From Chitinophagaceae bacterium (lineage in GTDB: Bacteria; Bacteroidota; Bacteroidia; Cytophagales; Cytophagaceae): a stretch of 35,000 nucleotides of DNA. Position 1 is the first letter of the stretch. Each line of letters begins with the position of its first letter. The position numbers were made by a program, and so were the translations under genes. The notes beneath the pieces were generated by a model. That model was not told the origin of the DNA, made no database searches, and worked only from the letters and a program-made list of their open reading frames with translations. Positions 25,428-34,961 of this stretch are shown here, in pieces. The stretch covers positions 1 through 35,000 of the forward strand of contig JAQBNS010000055.1 of assembly GCA_028288405.1 (NCBI GenBank), read 5' to 3'.

Positions 25428-26423
25428 ATGGCTTCATCAAACTTTATAGATTACGTAAAAATTTACTGCAAATCGGGAGCTGGCGGTGCCGGCTCTTCGC
25501 ATTTTCTCAGAGATAAACACAGCGCATTAGGCGGCCCTGATGGCGGTAACGGCGGACATGGTGGACATATCATGCTCAAAGGAAATACGCAATTGTGGAC
25601 TTTATTGCACTTGAAATACCGCAAGCACGTTCTCGGAACGGATGGTCAAAATGGCTCGCCGGCAAGAAGAACGGGTTCTGACGGAGAAGATGAAATTCTG
25701 GAAGTACCATTGGGTACCATCGCAAAAGACGCTGAAACAGGTGAAGTCTTGATGGAAATTACACAAGAGGGGCAACTGGAAATCCTTGTCCCTGGCGGTC
25801 TTGGAGGATTGGGGAATGAAAATTTTAAATCGTCGACCAATCAGGCTCCGCAATACGCACAGCCAGGCCAACCGGCGACAGAGCGGATTATCGTTCTGGA
25901 GTTGAAGGTATTGGCAGATGTTGGTTTAGTAGGGTTTCCTAATGCGGGCAAGTCTACTTTGCTTTCTGTTGTATCGGCTGCTAAACCTGAAATCGCTGAT
26001 TATCCCTTCACCACCTTGGTCCCGAACTTAGGTGTGGTGCAGTACCGCGATTATAAGTCGTTTATCATGGCTGATATCCCCGGTATCATTGAAGGGGCTG
26101 CGGATGGTAAAGGATTAGGCACCCGTTTCCTAAGACACATTGAACGCAATTCTATTTTGTTGTTCATGGTTCCTGCCGATTCTAATGACATCGCGAAGGA
26201 TTACGAAATTCTATTGGGAGAACTACAAAAGTATAATCCTGAACTGCTCCATAAAAAACGGATATTGGCAGTTTCTAAGTCTGACATGCTCGACGACGAA
26301 CTGGAAGAGGCCATGAAGAAGGAGTGCCCTAAAGGAATTCCTGTGCTATTCATTTCTTCTGTTACGGGTAAAAATATTCAACCATTGAAGGATTTAATCT
26401 GGAAAGCCATCAACAGCCAGTAG
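25428..26423 (+). CDS. obgE: Obg GTPase (CgtA)
   Basis: This 331-residue protein has the glycine-rich Obg fold (about 1-158, [22 protein letters not shown]). The G domain has G1 GFPNAGKST (169-177), then [11 protein letters not shown] and [10 protein letters not shown], and the SKSD base-recognition motif. Obg is an essential large-ribosomal-subunit-associated GTPase. The C-terminal extension is short and no OCT domain is seen. Neighbour adk is a common Bacteroidota arrangement. Confidence 0.97.
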   Translation: MASSNFIDYVKIYCKSGAGGAGSSHFLRDKHSALGGPDGGNGGHGGHIMLKGNTQLWTLLHLKYRKHVLGTDGQNGSPARRTGSDGEDEILEVPLGTIAKDAETGEVLMEITQEGQLEILVPGGLGGLGNENFKSSTNQAPQYAQPGQPATERIIVLELKVLADVGLVGFPNAGKSTLLSVVSAAKPEIADYPFTTLVPNLGVVQYRDYKSFIMADIPGIIEGAADGKGLGTRFLRHIERNSILLFMVPADSNDIAKDYEILLGELQKYNPELLHKKRILAVSKSDMLDDELEEAMKKECPKGIPVLFISSVTGKNIQPLKDLIWKAINSQ

Positions 26424-26498
26424 TTCCGACAAAATGTCAGCGCAAAACCAACTGGCAAAGTAATTGATTGAACAAGAACACGACAAAAGCAATACATC

Positions 26499-27059
26499 AT
26501 GCAAGACAATAAAACAGAGAATGTGGGCAATGAAAACGAAGTCAATGATTCAGTAGAGAATCAGGAGTTTTCAGCAGAGGAAGCAAAAGAAACCACAGAA
26601 ACAGCATTGGACCCTCTTCAGAAAGTAGAAGCGGAGCTAGCTGAGATGAAGGACAAATACCTTCGTCTATACTCAGAATTTGAAAATTTCAGAAGAAGAA
26701 CGTCTAAGGAAAAAATGGATCTTGTCAAAACGGCAGGAGAGGATGTCATGATCTCTGTTCTGCCTATTTTAGATGATTTTGAAAGAGCATTAAAAGCCAT
26801 TGGCCATGATGAGTCAACAAAAGCGATCAGAGAAGGTATAGAATTGATTTATCATAAAACAGTAAAAACATTGCAATCAAAAGGACTGGTGAAAATGGAC
26901 GCTGTCGGTAAAGCCTTTGACAGTGAGTTGCACGAAGCCATTACACAGATTCCTGTTACCGATGCCAAACAAAAAGGCAAAGTGGTGGATGAAGTGGAGT
27001 CAGGTTATTTTTTAGGCGAAAAAGTAATCCGTTTTGCAAAGGTAGTCATAGGAGCTTAA
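26499..27059 (+). CDS. grpE: GrpE nucleotide exchange factor
   Basis: This 186-residue protein has an acidic, low-complexity N-terminus, then a long coiled coil (KVEAELAEMKDKYLRLYSEFENFRRRT). It ends with the GrpE head domain, EVESGYFLGEKVIRFAKVVIG. It exchanges ADP on DnaK. dnaJ starts 3 bp after its stop. A 75 bp gap upstream shows no recognised CIRCE element. Confidence 0.97.
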   Translation: MQDNKTENVGNENEVNDSVENQEFSAEEAKETTETALDPLQKVEAELAEMKDKYLRLYSEFENFRRRTSKEKMDLVKTAGEDVMISVLPILDDFERALKAIGHDESTKAIREGIELIYHKTVKTLQSKGLVKMDAVGKAFDSELHEAITQIPVTDAKQKGKVVDEVESGYFLGEKVIRFAKVVIGA

Positions 27060-27062
27060 GTC

Positions 27063-28193
27063 ATGGCAAAGAGAGATTATTACGACATATTGGGCGTACC
27101 GAAAGGCTCTTCGGCAGAAGATGTAAAGAAGGCTTATCGTAAACTTGCGATCAAATACCATCCCGATAAAAATCCGGATGATCCATCAGCGGAAGAAAAA
27201 TTCAAGGAAGCAGCGGAGGCTTATGAAATATTAAGCAGCCCGGAGAAACGTCAGCGTTACGATCAGTACGGTCACCAAGGCAATCAAGGTGGCTTCGGCG
27301 GTGGTGGCAGCATGAACATGGAAGATATATTCTCCCAGTTCGGCGATATATTCGGCGGTGGTTTTGGCGGTAGCTTCGGTGGTGGCGGCGGGGGACGTGG
27401 CCAGCGTAAAGGATCTAATCTACGCATCAAATTGAAGCTTACATTGGAAGAAGTCGCCAATGGAGTAGAGAAAAAAATAAAAGTAAAAAGACAGGTAGCT
27501 TGTGACCATTGCCACGGCAATGGTTCTAAAAATGGCACCTCGCTAAAAAAATGTACCACCTGTAACGGCACAGGTCAGATTCGCAAAGTTGTGAATACGA
27601 TGTTGGGTCAAATGGTGTCCGCTACAACTTGTACCACCTGTAACGGTGACGGCCAAATGGTTTCTGAACGTTGCGACCATTGTCATGGAAGTGGCACCAG
27701 TGAAAAAGAAGAACAAATCTCTATCAAAGTGCCAGGTGGTGTTGCTGACGGTATGCAGTTGTCTATGAGTGGTAAAGGTAATTACCCTCGCGGTGGCGGT
27801 GTTCCGGGAGATTTGATCATCCTGATCGAAGAGCAAGAGGATGACGTATTAAAACGTGACGGTTTAAATATCATCTACGATCTATACATCAGCTTTACAG
27901 ATGCGGTATTCGGTACTTCATTGGAAATTCCTACCATCGATGGTAAAGTAAAAATCAAAATCGATCAAGGTACGCAAAGCGGAAAAATATTGAGATTGAA
28001 AGGCAAAGGAGTGAAGGACCTGAACGGTTACGGCAAAGGAGATCAACTCATTTACGTCAATGTATGGACACCTCAAGCCCTGAGCAAAGAAGAGAAAGAT
28101 CTCATGGAAAAAATGAAAGGCTCTGAAAACTTTAAGCCTAATCCGGGAAAGAACGATAAAGGATTCTTTGAAAAAATGAAGGAGTTCTTTTAA
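27063..28193 (+). CDS. dnaJ: DnaJ (Hsp40) co-chaperone
   Basis: This 376-residue type I DnaJ has a J domain with HPD (33-35) and a Gly/Phe-rich linker (about 75-115). Four CxxCxGxG zinc motifs ([32 protein letters not shown]) precede the C-terminal substrate-binding domains. It stimulates DnaK ATPase and holds unfolded protein. It is in an operon with grpE; dnaK is not in this window. The stop overlaps the stop of the convergent M61 gene by 4 bp. Confidence 0.98.
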   Translation: MAKRDYYDILGVPKGSSAEDVKKAYRKLAIKYHPDKNPDDPSAEEKFKEAAEAYEILSSPEKRQRYDQYGHQGNQGGFGGGGSMNMEDIFSQFGDIFGGGFGGSFGGGGGGRGQRKGSNLRIKLKLTLEEVANGVEKKIKVKRQVACDHCHGNGSKNGTSLKKCTTCNGTGQIRKVVNTMLGQMVSATTCTTCNGDGQMVSERCDHCHGSGTSEKEEQISIKVPGGVADGMQLSMSGKGNYPRGGGVPGDLIILIEEQEDDVLKRDGLNIIYDLYISFTDAVFGTSLEIPTIDGKVKIKIDQGTQSGKILRLKGKGVKDLNGYGKGDQLIYVNVWTPQALSKEEKDLMEKMKGSENFKPNPGKNDKGFFEKMKEFF

Positions 28194-29911
28194 GAAATCT
28201 CCCTCATCCAATTCTTGTAGCGAAGCTTTTGTTCATCAGAAGCTTCGCTATTTTTTTGCACACTCCTCAGGGCCCAATGATCGCCTTCGTCTGTGATGGG
28301 AATAGAGAAAGAAACTTCTCTTCCTTTTCTCCATACCGTAAATTTAGGATAGCGCGATAGTTCTATTTCTTCCTGTAACGCATGGAGTGTGCTGACCGGT
28401 TTGTCATTTACGGAAAGCAATTGATCGTCTACCAGGAAAAAAGACGCTGAAGGAGAATTAATCTGCAACTTCGCCACGTCTAGTTTGGAAGAAGTTGGTT
28501 TGAATTTTATTCCGAGCAAACGTTCATGGGAATAAGCAGAAGACACTTTGTTTACAGAGATGCCAAATTCTTCCAACGCTTTGCTGACATAGGGTTCTAT
28601 GAAATGTCCGGTAATACAATGGGTCCAGAAGTTTTGCTCTTCTTCACCAATCAACGATTGTATTTCTTTGTGTAAGGTTGCTTCCGTATAACCTTCTTCC
28701 TTTAGCGCTTTTTCCTGATAGAGTGTTCGCATCAAGTCAAAGATGGATTTATTCTCATTGGCCAGGCGAATCTGTAAATCAAGAGCAATGGCTGAAAGTG
28801 CACCGGCTACATAAATAGAAACTTTATAATCTGCCGAACTGCCTGCATAGCCGTCCACCCAAAGATCAAAGGACGAGTCCGATAGAGAAGCCCGCTCTAA
28901 TCCACGGTGCATCAGGTGTCGGTTAAACCATTGTTCAATCTCTACTAAAAAACGTTCTTCACTGAAAAATCCACTTTGACGCAAGAAGTATTCTCCTAAA
29001 TAAGTTGTGATGCCTTCGGCTACAAATCCGGTACGGAAATAATTTTCTTCGTGCAGACGATAAGGATACATCTCTGCCGGCCTTATTTTACAGATGTTCC
29101 AGGTATGGTATAATTCGTGCGATGAAATACTGATCAACTCTTCATACAAATGCGGTTTGGCTAAATCCTGCGCAGGACCTAAGGTAATGACAGTAGATTG
29201 CTGATGTTCTACACCGTGATAGTGTGTGAATGGAAACAATAATAGCAGGAAATGGTATTCCTTTTCAGGAAACGTATGCATCGCTGCCAATTGGACGGCG
29301 GTAATGGCACGGAAATGAGTCAACAGTATAGTCTTGTCATAGGTTGTTTCTCCATGTGTCCAGATGTGAAAGGAAATACCATTCACTTGGTAAACTTCAT
29401 GTCCTTGCCGGGAAGAAAGAAAAAACGGGCTGTCTGCCAATCTGAAATAATGTTCTGCCTGAGCAGTTCCATTGTTAAAAGAAAGGTTGGTGGCTACTGT
29501 TGATGAATCATCCGGCAGATCTAATGTGAGAGTACAGGATTCTTTTTCTCTTCCCTTCACATAAAACAGACAATTGATAGGATTGATATAAAAGAGCATA
29601 TCGTCTACCCATGATCCTCCGGCATCCAGTTGAGTGCAGGAATATTGGTAATGTATTTCAACGGGGCCTCGTTCCTTCGTTTCGACACACCAGGTATTTC
29701 GTTCTTTTTTATAAACTTTCAGGGGCTTTTGTGCCGCATCAAACGCATAAACGGCAAAAATATTTCTGGCATAAGTCTGAAACTCATACCTTCCCGGTCT
29801 CCAGGCGGGGAGTTCCAACGCTACAATTTCATTGCCTTCTGCTTCAAATAAGAGCCTTATTTGTATGTTTTGGCTCATGCGGTTAGCACAGGAAATGGTA
29901 TATTGGATCAT
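28190..29911 (-). CDS. M61 family metallopeptidase with C-terminal PDZ
   Basis: This 573-residue protein has an N-terminal domain, then a zinc-dependent catalytic domain with HGVEHQQST (M61 GxEH motif), HExxH at 265-269 ([10 protein letters not shown]) and a downstream AEG Glu (about 299) as third ligand. Around residues 470-540 is a PDZ-like domain with [16 protein letters not shown]. The M61 (glycyl aminopeptidase) family is widespread in Bacteroidota. No signal peptide is seen, so a cytoplasmic location is likely. The last four bases overlap dnaJ. Confidence 0.9.
   Translation of the reverse strand: MIQYTISCANRMSQNIQIRLLFEAEGNEIVALELPAWRPGRYEFQTYARNIFAVYAFDAAQKPLKVYKKERNTWCVETKERGPVEIHYQYSCTQLDAGGSWVDDMLFYINPINCLFYVKGREKESCTLTLDLPDDSSTVATNLSFNNGTAQAEHYFRLADSPFFLSSRQGHEVYQVNGISFHIWTHGETTYDKTILLTHFRAITAVQLAAMHTFPEKEYHFLLLLFPFTHYHGVEHQQSTVITLGPAQDLAKPHLYEELISISSHELYHTWNICKIRPAEMYPYRLHEENYFRTGFVAEGITTYLGEYFLRQSGFFSEERFLVEIEQWFNRHLMHRGLERASLSDSSFDLWVDGYAGSSADYKVSIYVAGALSAIALDLQIRLANENKSIFDLMRTLYQEKALKEEGYTEATLHKEIQSLIGEEEQNFWTHCITGHFIEPYVSKALEEFGISVNKVSSAYSHERLLGIKFKPTSSKLDVAKLQINSPSASFFLVDDQLLSVNDKPVSTLHALQEEIELSRYPKFTVWRKGREVSFSIPITDEGDHWALRSVQKNSEASDEQKLRYKNWMREIS
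28218..28257 (+). terminator. Intrinsic terminator of dnaJ
   Basis: An 11 bp stem (28218-28228 with 28240-28250, TAGCGAAGCTT/AAGCTTCGCTA) is followed by seven T residues (28251-28257) on the + strand. It is 24 bases after the dnaJ stop and lies entirely inside the coding region for the C-terminus of the M61 peptidase on the opposite strand. Confidence 0.82.
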
Positions 29912-29967
29912 AATAGAGTAGATTTTTATAGCAAATAAGGACTTCCTGATTAATTTTTCAAAATTGT

Positions 29968-29998
29968 TTTGAAAATGTACGTAATTAAGTTAGTTTTG
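29968..29998 (+). promoter_or_regulatory. Promoter of rpmH
   Basis: TTTG (29968-29971), 19 bases, then TAGTTTTG (29991-29998) match the Bacteroidota -33/-7 consensus exactly. The rpmH ATG is 65 bases downstream, leaving a short 5' leader. Confidence 0.82.
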
Positions 29999-30063
29999 CA
30001 CCCCTACTTTATGTGAATAGAGAAAGGCAGTTCATACGCTCACAATATTAAAGAAATACTCAT

Positions 30064-30219
30064 ATGAAAAGGACATTCCAACCTTCGAATAGAAAAAGAA
30101 AGAACAAGCACGGTTTCATGCACAGAATGGAAAGCGCTAACGGTAGAAGAGTTATTGCTGCTCGTAGAGCCAGAGGCCGTCATAAATTGACTGTTTCTTC
30201 TGAGAAACATTCGAAGTAA
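30064..30219 (+). CDS. rpmH: 50S ribosomal protein L34
   Basis: This 51-residue basic protein begins [19 protein letters not shown] and has [21 protein letters not shown], the conserved L34 signature. Length is typical. It is followed after 8 bp by rnpA, the usual bacterial pair. A clear promoter lies upstream. Confidence 0.97.
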   Translation: MKRTFQPSNRKRKNKHGFMHRMESANGRRVIAARRARGRHKLTVSSEKHSK

Positions 30220-30227
30220 TCCTTACG

Positions 30228-30629
30228 TTGCTTTTGGACATACCAAAAGAATACGACCCCTTGTTTATTTTCCCTTCAGACGAAAAACTGAAGAGTAAGA
30301 TATTGATAGATGAACTCTTTAAGAAGGGTTCATCTTTTTTTATATATCCCTTCAAATGCTGGTATATTAAATCAGGTAACCCGGAGGCTAAACCACTTTT
30401 TCTAACCGGAGCTCCAAAGAAATCTTTTAAGAAGGCAGTAGATCGAAATTACATCAAACGCTGTATCAGGGAGGCCTATCGACTTCACCACAGACAACGC
30501 GCCCTGGATTATGCCCGTGGATATTGCATTGGCATTGTCTATGTAGGGAAAGAAAAAATGCTCTACAAAGACATCGAAAAGAAATTAAATGTCGTTTTCA
30601 ACCGTTATATTGAACAAATTAATCTTTAG
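30228..30629 (+). CDS. rnpA: Ribonuclease P protein component
   Basis: This 133-residue basic protein has the N-terminal SDEKLKSKILIDELFKKG motif and the conserved KKAVDRNYIKRCIREAYRLH helix with the RNR-type signature. It binds the RNase P RNA and helps process tRNA 5' ends. TTG at 30228 is the best start because no nearby ATG keeps the full N-terminal motif; a TTG at 30234 is an alternative. Confidence 0.93.
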   Translation: MLLDIPKEYDPLFIFPSDEKLKSKILIDELFKKGSSFFIYPFKCWYIKSGNPEAKPLFLTGAPKKSFKKAVDRNYIKRCIREAYRLHHRQRALDYARGYCIGIVYVGKEKMLYKDIEKKLNVVFNRYIEQINL

Positions 30630-30743
30630 CACCATAAGTATCATTTAATCATTTCAATCATTCGTTAATTTAGAATACGGATGAGCTTGAATTTAAATAG
30701 TGTACTTAGTTGAAGAACTTAACAGCGCTGAAAAATCATCTCT

Positions 30744-32396
30744 ATGAATAGTTTGAAAAAACGTTGGTACCTCGCAGCTCTTACCCTTGTAGTGATAGCA
30801 AGTACAGCTTTTACTACTACAGATAAATATTTTGAAATCGTTCGTAACCTTGACATTTTCGCCACCTTGTACAAAGAGGTGAATACCTATTATGTAGACG
30901 AGGTTAATCCTTCTACTTTAATGAATACAGGGATCGAAGCGATGTTGGAGTCGTTGGATCCTTATACCAATTATATTCCTGAAGACGATATAGAAGATTA
31001 CCGCACACACATGACAGGCCAGTACGGTGGTATTGGATGTGTCATCGGTAACCGTGATGAGAAGTGCTTGGTACTCATGCCATACGAAGGTTTTCCTGCA
31101 CATAAAGCAGGTTTGATTATTGGAGATGAGCTTATCAGCATAGACGGTATAGCGATTAAAAATAAAAATACCGGCGATATCAGTAAGTTATTGAAAGGAC
31201 AGGCGGGTACTGCGGTTAAGATTTCTGTCATTAAAGTAGGAACGACAACACCTGTCGAACTGACTTTACAAAGAGAAAGAATTAAAATCGATAACGTCCC
31301 GTACAGCGGCATGGTGGGTCCTGAAACAGGTATCATTAAACTGTCTGAATTTACAGCCAATGCGGCTAAAGATGTTCAGAAAGCTGTTCACGAATTGAAA
31401 CAAAAAGGAGCAAAGTCCATCATTATAGATTTGAGAGGAAATCCCGGAGGGTTATTGAGTGAAGCCATCGGTATCTCTAATCTATTTGTACCGAAAGACA
31501 AACTCATTGTAAGTACCAAAGGAAAAATTGCAGAGTGGAATAAAGAATATTTTGGAACAGAGGTTCCGGAAGACATAGAAATTCCAATCGTTATCTTGAT
31601 CAATAGCCGCAGTGCTTCGGCCTCCGAAATTGTTTCCGGGGTAATTCAGGATTATGATAGAGGAGTAATTGTAGGGCAACGTTCATTTGGTAAAGGTTTG
31701 GTGCAGGCCACCCGTCCTCTGAGCTATAATTCTCAATTGAAGATTACTACCGCAAAGTATTACACCCCAAGTGGCAGATGCATTCAGGCCATTGATTACA
31801 GCAACAGAAACGAAGACGGCAGTGTAGGTAAAATTCCGGATTCTTTACAGCATAATTTCAAAACGGCTAGTGGCAGAGTCGTTCGTGATGGAGGAGGAGT
31901 AAAACCGGATGTTGAGGTAGACAAAGAATCGGTTCCGCCGGTTGTAATCGGATTGGTCAATAAAAATTTACTGTTTGATTACGGCACCCAGTATTACATA
32001 CAGCATTCCACCATTTCTTTTGCAAGAGACTTTACCTTGTCCGATGCAGAGTATGCGGACTTTGTGAAGTGGGTTGAGAAAAAAGACTTTGAGTATGCTA
32101 CTCAGATCGAAAAGACACTCACCGAATTGGAAGAAGAGTCAAAAGAAGAGAAGTATTACGATGCCATCAAAGTGCAGTTGGAAGACTTCAAGCAACAGAT
32201 CAAACACAGCAAGGACAAAGACTTGATTACTTTCAAAGCAGAGATCAAGCGAGGACTGGAAGAAGAAATTATTTCTCGTTACTACTTACAAAAAGGCTTG
32301 ATTGAAGCATCGTTCAAATACGATAATGAATTGAAGGCAGCATTAAAAGTGTTGGCTTCTCCGACTGAGTATCAGAAAATTTTATCAGGGAAGTAA
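30744..32396 (+). CDS. S41 family C-terminal processing peptidase (CtpA-like)
   Basis: This 550-residue protein starts with a signal anchor (LKKRWYLAALTLVVIASTAF). It has a PDZ domain (about 85-175, GLIIGDELISIDG), then the S41 catalytic domain. Its nucleophile Ser292 lies in SRSASASEI and the catalytic Lys317 in SFGKGLVQ, 25 residues apart. C-terminal helices (about 440-550) extend the protein. It is likely periplasmic and processes or degrades proteins. TauE/SafE starts 1 bp later. Confidence 0.94.
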   Translation: MNSLKKRWYLAALTLVVIASTAFTTTDKYFEIVRNLDIFATLYKEVNTYYVDEVNPSTLMNTGIEAMLESLDPYTNYIPEDDIEDYRTHMTGQYGGIGCVIGNRDEKCLVLMPYEGFPAHKAGLIIGDELISIDGIAIKNKNTGDISKLLKGQAGTAVKISVIKVGTTTPVELTLQRERIKIDNVPYSGMVGPETGIIKLSEFTANAAKDVQKAVHELKQKGAKSIIIDLRGNPGGLLSEAIGISNLFVPKDKLIVSTKGKIAEWNKEYFGTEVPEDIEIPIVILINSRSASASEIVSGVIQDYDRGVIVGQRSFGKGLVQATRPLSYNSQLKITTAKYYTPSGRCIQAIDYSNRNEDGSVGKIPDSLQHNFKTASGRVVRDGGGVKPDVEVDKESVPPVVIGLVNKNLLFDYGTQYYIQHSTISFARDFTLSDAEYADFVKWVEKKDFEYATQIEKTLTELEEESKEEKYYDAIKVQLEDFKQQIKHSKDKDLITFKAEIKRGLEEEIISRYYLQKGLIEASFKYDNELKAALKVLASPTEYQKILSGK

Positions 32397-32397
32397 T

Positions 32398-33231
32398 ATG
32401 CCTTGGGAAGCTTATGCTTTGCTATTGATCGCCGGTGTTATTGGTGGTTTTGTATCAGGGCTATTGGGCATAGGTGGAGGAATTATATACATCTTCGTTA
32501 TTCCTTATGCGTTGCATTTCTGGAACATTCCCCCAGCCTGGCAGGCGCAAGTCATTATAGCCAATTCGCTGGCTGCCATTTTTTTTTCATCCCTTGCGGC
32601 GAACTATACGCACTATAAGAAAAAATATTATTATCCGAAACCTATATTGATCATAGGAATAGCTGCAATGATCGTATCGGGACTTTCGCTGAAATTTTTC
32701 ATCAACACCGAGTTATTTTCTATGAAAGTTTTTTTGTGTTGCCTGATTATCTTGCTCATCTACATGGTGGTGCTCATATTGAAAGGTGCCATTGTTCCCG
32801 CCAACGATTCTGTTCAGAAAGTTCCCACATGGGGATTGCTAGCGATTGGTACGTTCAGTGGCCTTGTAGCCGCCGCTTCCGGGTTGGGCGGTGGGATTAT
32901 TGTTATTCCATTACTCAATCGTTTTTTCAACATCAACATTCGGAAAGCAGGAGCCATATCGATGGGAGTAATTATGCTATCATCTCTTGCTATTACCCTT
33001 GTAAATCTTAATACCTCAATTTCGCCTCCTATAGAAGAGAGTATAGGACTCATTATTCCTGGCATATGCCTGGCCTTGTCCGCCACCGTATTATTTACTT
33101 CTCCTTTAGGCGTGGCTGCGGCACATAAATTAGCTCCGCGTTGGATTTCTCTTATTTATGCCGGATTTTTGTTGATCATCATTGTAGACAAAAGCATTCG
33201 TCTGCTTTCTTTATTCGGTTATACTTCATGA
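32398..33231 (+). CDS. TauE/SafE family sulfite/sulfonate exporter-like transporter
   Basis: This 277-residue membrane protein has about eight hydrophobic segments. It carries the repeated GxxxGLLGIGGGI motif at the N-terminus and GLVAAASGLGGGIIVIP in the second half, both TauE/SafE hallmarks. Substrate is not known. Its stop overlaps the tsaB start by ATGA. Confidence 0.88.
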   Translation: MPWEAYALLLIAGVIGGFVSGLLGIGGGIIYIFVIPYALHFWNIPPAWQAQVIIANSLAAIFFSSLAANYTHYKKKYYYPKPILIIGIAAMIVSGLSLKFFINTELFSMKVFLCCLIILLIYMVVLILKGAIVPANDSVQKVPTWGLLAIGTFSGLVAAASGLGGGIIVIPLLNRFFNINIRKAGAISMGVIMLSSLAITLVNLNTSISPPIEESIGLIIPGICLALSATVLFTSPLGVAAAHKLAPRWISLIYAGFLLIIIVDKSIRLLSLFGYTS

Positions 33232-33920
33232 TACTCTGTATAGAAACTTCTTCTAGTGTATGTTCTGTTGCTGTCTTTAGCAATGGTAATTTAATAGCAT
33301 GGGAAGAAATCGCATCTGTCAATAGCCATTCCAATCTTATCATACCAATGGTAGATGCGGTGCTCCAGAAAGCCGGAGTTGGGTTTGAGGGGCTCCAAGC
33401 CATTGCTGTTTCAGCAGGACCTGGTTCTTATACCGGTTTACGCATTGGTGTATCTACAGCCAAAGGATTTTGTGATGCACATGACATTCCATTGATTGCC
33501 GTACCTACATTGGAAGCAATGGCAAAAGGCTTTGTGCAAAATCAGGGTTTAACAGAAGGTCTCATTTGTCCTATGTTTGATGCCCGACGCATGGAAGTGT
33601 ATTATTGGCTGGGAGATACAAAAGGAACGACAATAGATAAGGTGCAGTCTTTGATTTTAGAGGAGGACTCTTTTAAGAAGCAATTGGAACATCATAAAAT
33701 ATATTTCATCGGTAACGGAGCAAAAAAGACTTCTTTGGTGTTGAAGGATACCAAGGCTTTATTTGATTCAGATTTTCAGCCATCTGCCAAATGGTTAGGA
33801 AGTTTTGCAACAGAAAAGTATAAAGCAAAAGCTTTTGAAGACCTGGCTTATTTCGAACCCTTTTATTTAAAGGATTCAGAAAGTCACTTAAAACCGTTAA
33901 AACCGAATTTCCCGTCATGA
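33228..33920 (+). CDS. tsaB: tRNA threonylcarbamoyladenosine biosynthesis protein TsaB
   Basis: This 230-residue protein starts MILCIETSSSVCSVAVF and has AVSAGPGSYTGLRIGVSTAKGF, the TsaB/YeaZ signature. With TsaD, TsaE and TsaC it makes the t6A modification in tRNA. The ATG at 33228 overlaps the TauE stop; longer upstream extension is rejected because it would lie in TauE coding sequence. DUF2480 follows with a 4 bp overlap. Confidence 0.94.
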   Translation: MILCIETSSSVCSVAVFSNGNLIAWEEIASVNSHSNLIIPMVDAVLQKAGVGFEGLQAIAVSAGPGSYTGLRIGVSTAKGFCDAHDIPLIAVPTLEAMAKGFVQNQGLTEGLICPMFDARRMEVYYWLGDTKGTTIDKVQSLILEEDSFKKQLEHHKIYFIGNGAKKTSLVLKDTKALFDSDFQPSAKWLGSFATEKYKAKAFEDLAYFEPFYLKDSESHLKPLKPNFPS

Positions 33921-34426
33921 GTGAAGAAATAGTAAACAGAGTAGCAAACAGTGCATTAAAAACCATCGATTTGGATGATTTTTATGCTCCTGGAGAGCGT
34001 ATCGCCTTTGACATGTCGAGTTTACTTTTTCAAGGGCTTATTCTCAGGGAAAAAGATTTTAGAGATTTTGTAGCGACTCACGATTGGTTACAATATAAGG
34101 ACAAGAATGTGGCAGTATGTTGTTCGGCAGATGCCATTATTCCTTCTTGGGCTGTGATGGTTTTAGTGACCAAGTTACAACCGGTAGCCAACAAAGTGAT
34201 TTTTGGAACGCTGGAGGAATTAGAACATAAATTGTTTTCAGATGCCTTATCATCAATCAATCTTTCTTCTTATACAGATTCAAAAGTCGTAATTAAAGGA
34301 TGTGGAAAACACCCTGTACCTGCGTATGCATTTGCGGAACTCACTCGTTTACTGACCCCTTACGTTGCAAGCTTGATGTATGGAGAACCATGTAGTACTG
34401 TTCCTGTCTATAAAAGAAGAAATTAA
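33917..34426 (+). CDS. DUF2480 family protein
   Basis: This 169-residue protein matches the pattern I recall for the Bacteroidota DUF2480 family: EIVNRVANSALKTIDLDDFY, GLILREKDFRDFV, CSADAIIPSWA, VVIKGCGKHPVP and a C-terminal MYGEPCSTVPVYK. No function is known to me. It overlaps tsaB by ATGA and lies just upstream of the rRNA operon leader. No signal peptide or membrane segment is seen. Confidence 0.85.
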   Translation: MSEEIVNRVANSALKTIDLDDFYAPGERIAFDMSSLLFQGLILREKDFRDFVATHDWLQYKDKNVAVCCSADAIIPSWAVMVLVTKLQPVANKVIFGTLEELEHKLFSDALSSINLSSYTDSKVVIKGCGKHPVPAYAFAELTRLLTPYVASLMYGEPCSTVPVYKRRN

Positions 34427-34438
34427 TTTTTAATAGAA

Positions 34439-34470
34439 GTTGCAAAATCCGGAGGCTTGTTATACATTTG
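34439..34470 (+). promoter_or_regulatory. rrn promoter P1 (distal)
   Basis: GTTG (34439-34442), 20 bases, then TACATTTG (34463-34470), an exact -7 match to TAnnTTTG. What follows resembles the corresponding stretch of P2 and P3 (CCC run, then TTAGAGAAGCT), so it appears to be a diverged copy. Confidence 0.6.
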
Positions 34471-34621
34471 TATCCCCCTTTAGAGAAGCTGAAGGAAAAA
34501 GGTTTGGACGAGTCGGTTTTAACAGCTTCTGAAACAAGAAAAAGTTTCAACTTCTAATCCGCTTAAAACGAGGTTGAAAGACGAAAAACACAAAAATAAC
34601 TTCAAATAAATGTGTTTTTGA

Positions 34622-34653
34622 TTTGGTCTTCTCAAAAAAATCCTACACCTTTG
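34622..34653 (+). promoter_or_regulatory. rrn promoter P2
   Basis: TTTG (34622-34625), 20 bases, then CACCTTTG (34646-34653). The -7 has C instead of T at the first position. The same arrangement recurs in P3, and CACCTTTGCAACCCG is shared by both. Confidence 0.65.
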
Positions 34654-34736
34654 CAACCCGTTAAAGAAACGCTTTTACGGAGAATAAGTAAAGCAGCTCA
34701 TCGCTTGAAATAAAAAAGAAAAAATAGTGTAAAGAA

Positions 34737-34768
34737 TTTGGTAGGGAGAAAAAAAACCTACACCTTTG
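34737..34768 (+). promoter_or_regulatory. rrn promoter P3 (proximal)
   Basis: TTTG (34737-34740), 20 bases, then CACCTTTG (34761-34768), followed by GCAACCCGTTAAAGA as in P2. It is 115 bases downstream of P2. Confidence 0.65.
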
Positions 34769-34784
34769 CAACCCGTTAAAGAGA

Positions 34785-34796
34785 TGCTTTAACAAT
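34785..34796 (+). promoter_or_regulatory. boxA-like antitermination site
   Basis: TGCTTTAACAAT resembles the rRNA boxA TGCTCTTTAACAAT with a two-base gap. It lies just after the P3 start region, which is an expected place for rRNA antitermination. Position and similarity are suggestive only. Confidence 0.4.
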
Positions 34797-34945
34797 AAAT
34801 TAATGAGACAAGATGTGAAAGTTTTGTTTTAGACGAGGTGATCCGAACGAGGATTACGGAAGTTCTTTGGAATGATGGAAATGAATAAAGACGAATTTTA
34901 ATCAAAAGATTAATATTAAGAGGAGTTGGGGTCAGACATAAAATG

Positions 34946-34961
34946 AGATGCTACGGCATCT
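34946..34961 (+). other. Leader hairpin with UACG tetraloop
   Basis: AGATGC (34946-34951) and GCATCT (34956-34961) pair around TACG, giving a c(UACG)g tetraloop. It is 12 bases before the predicted 16S 5' end and may take part in leader folding or processing. Confidence 0.55.

Noticed and set aside
27284-27571. Pro-rich - strand open frame over dnaJ
   Set aside because: It is the mirror of the Gly-rich linker of DnaJ.
33141-33227. N-terminal extension of TsaB
   Set aside because: The extra 29 residues lie within TauE coding sequence and the family start is MILCIETSSS.
34643-34790. Possible CRISPR-like direct repeat
   Set aside because: There are only two close copies (plus one diverged), 115 bases apart, and they coincide with promoter elements before 16S rRNA.
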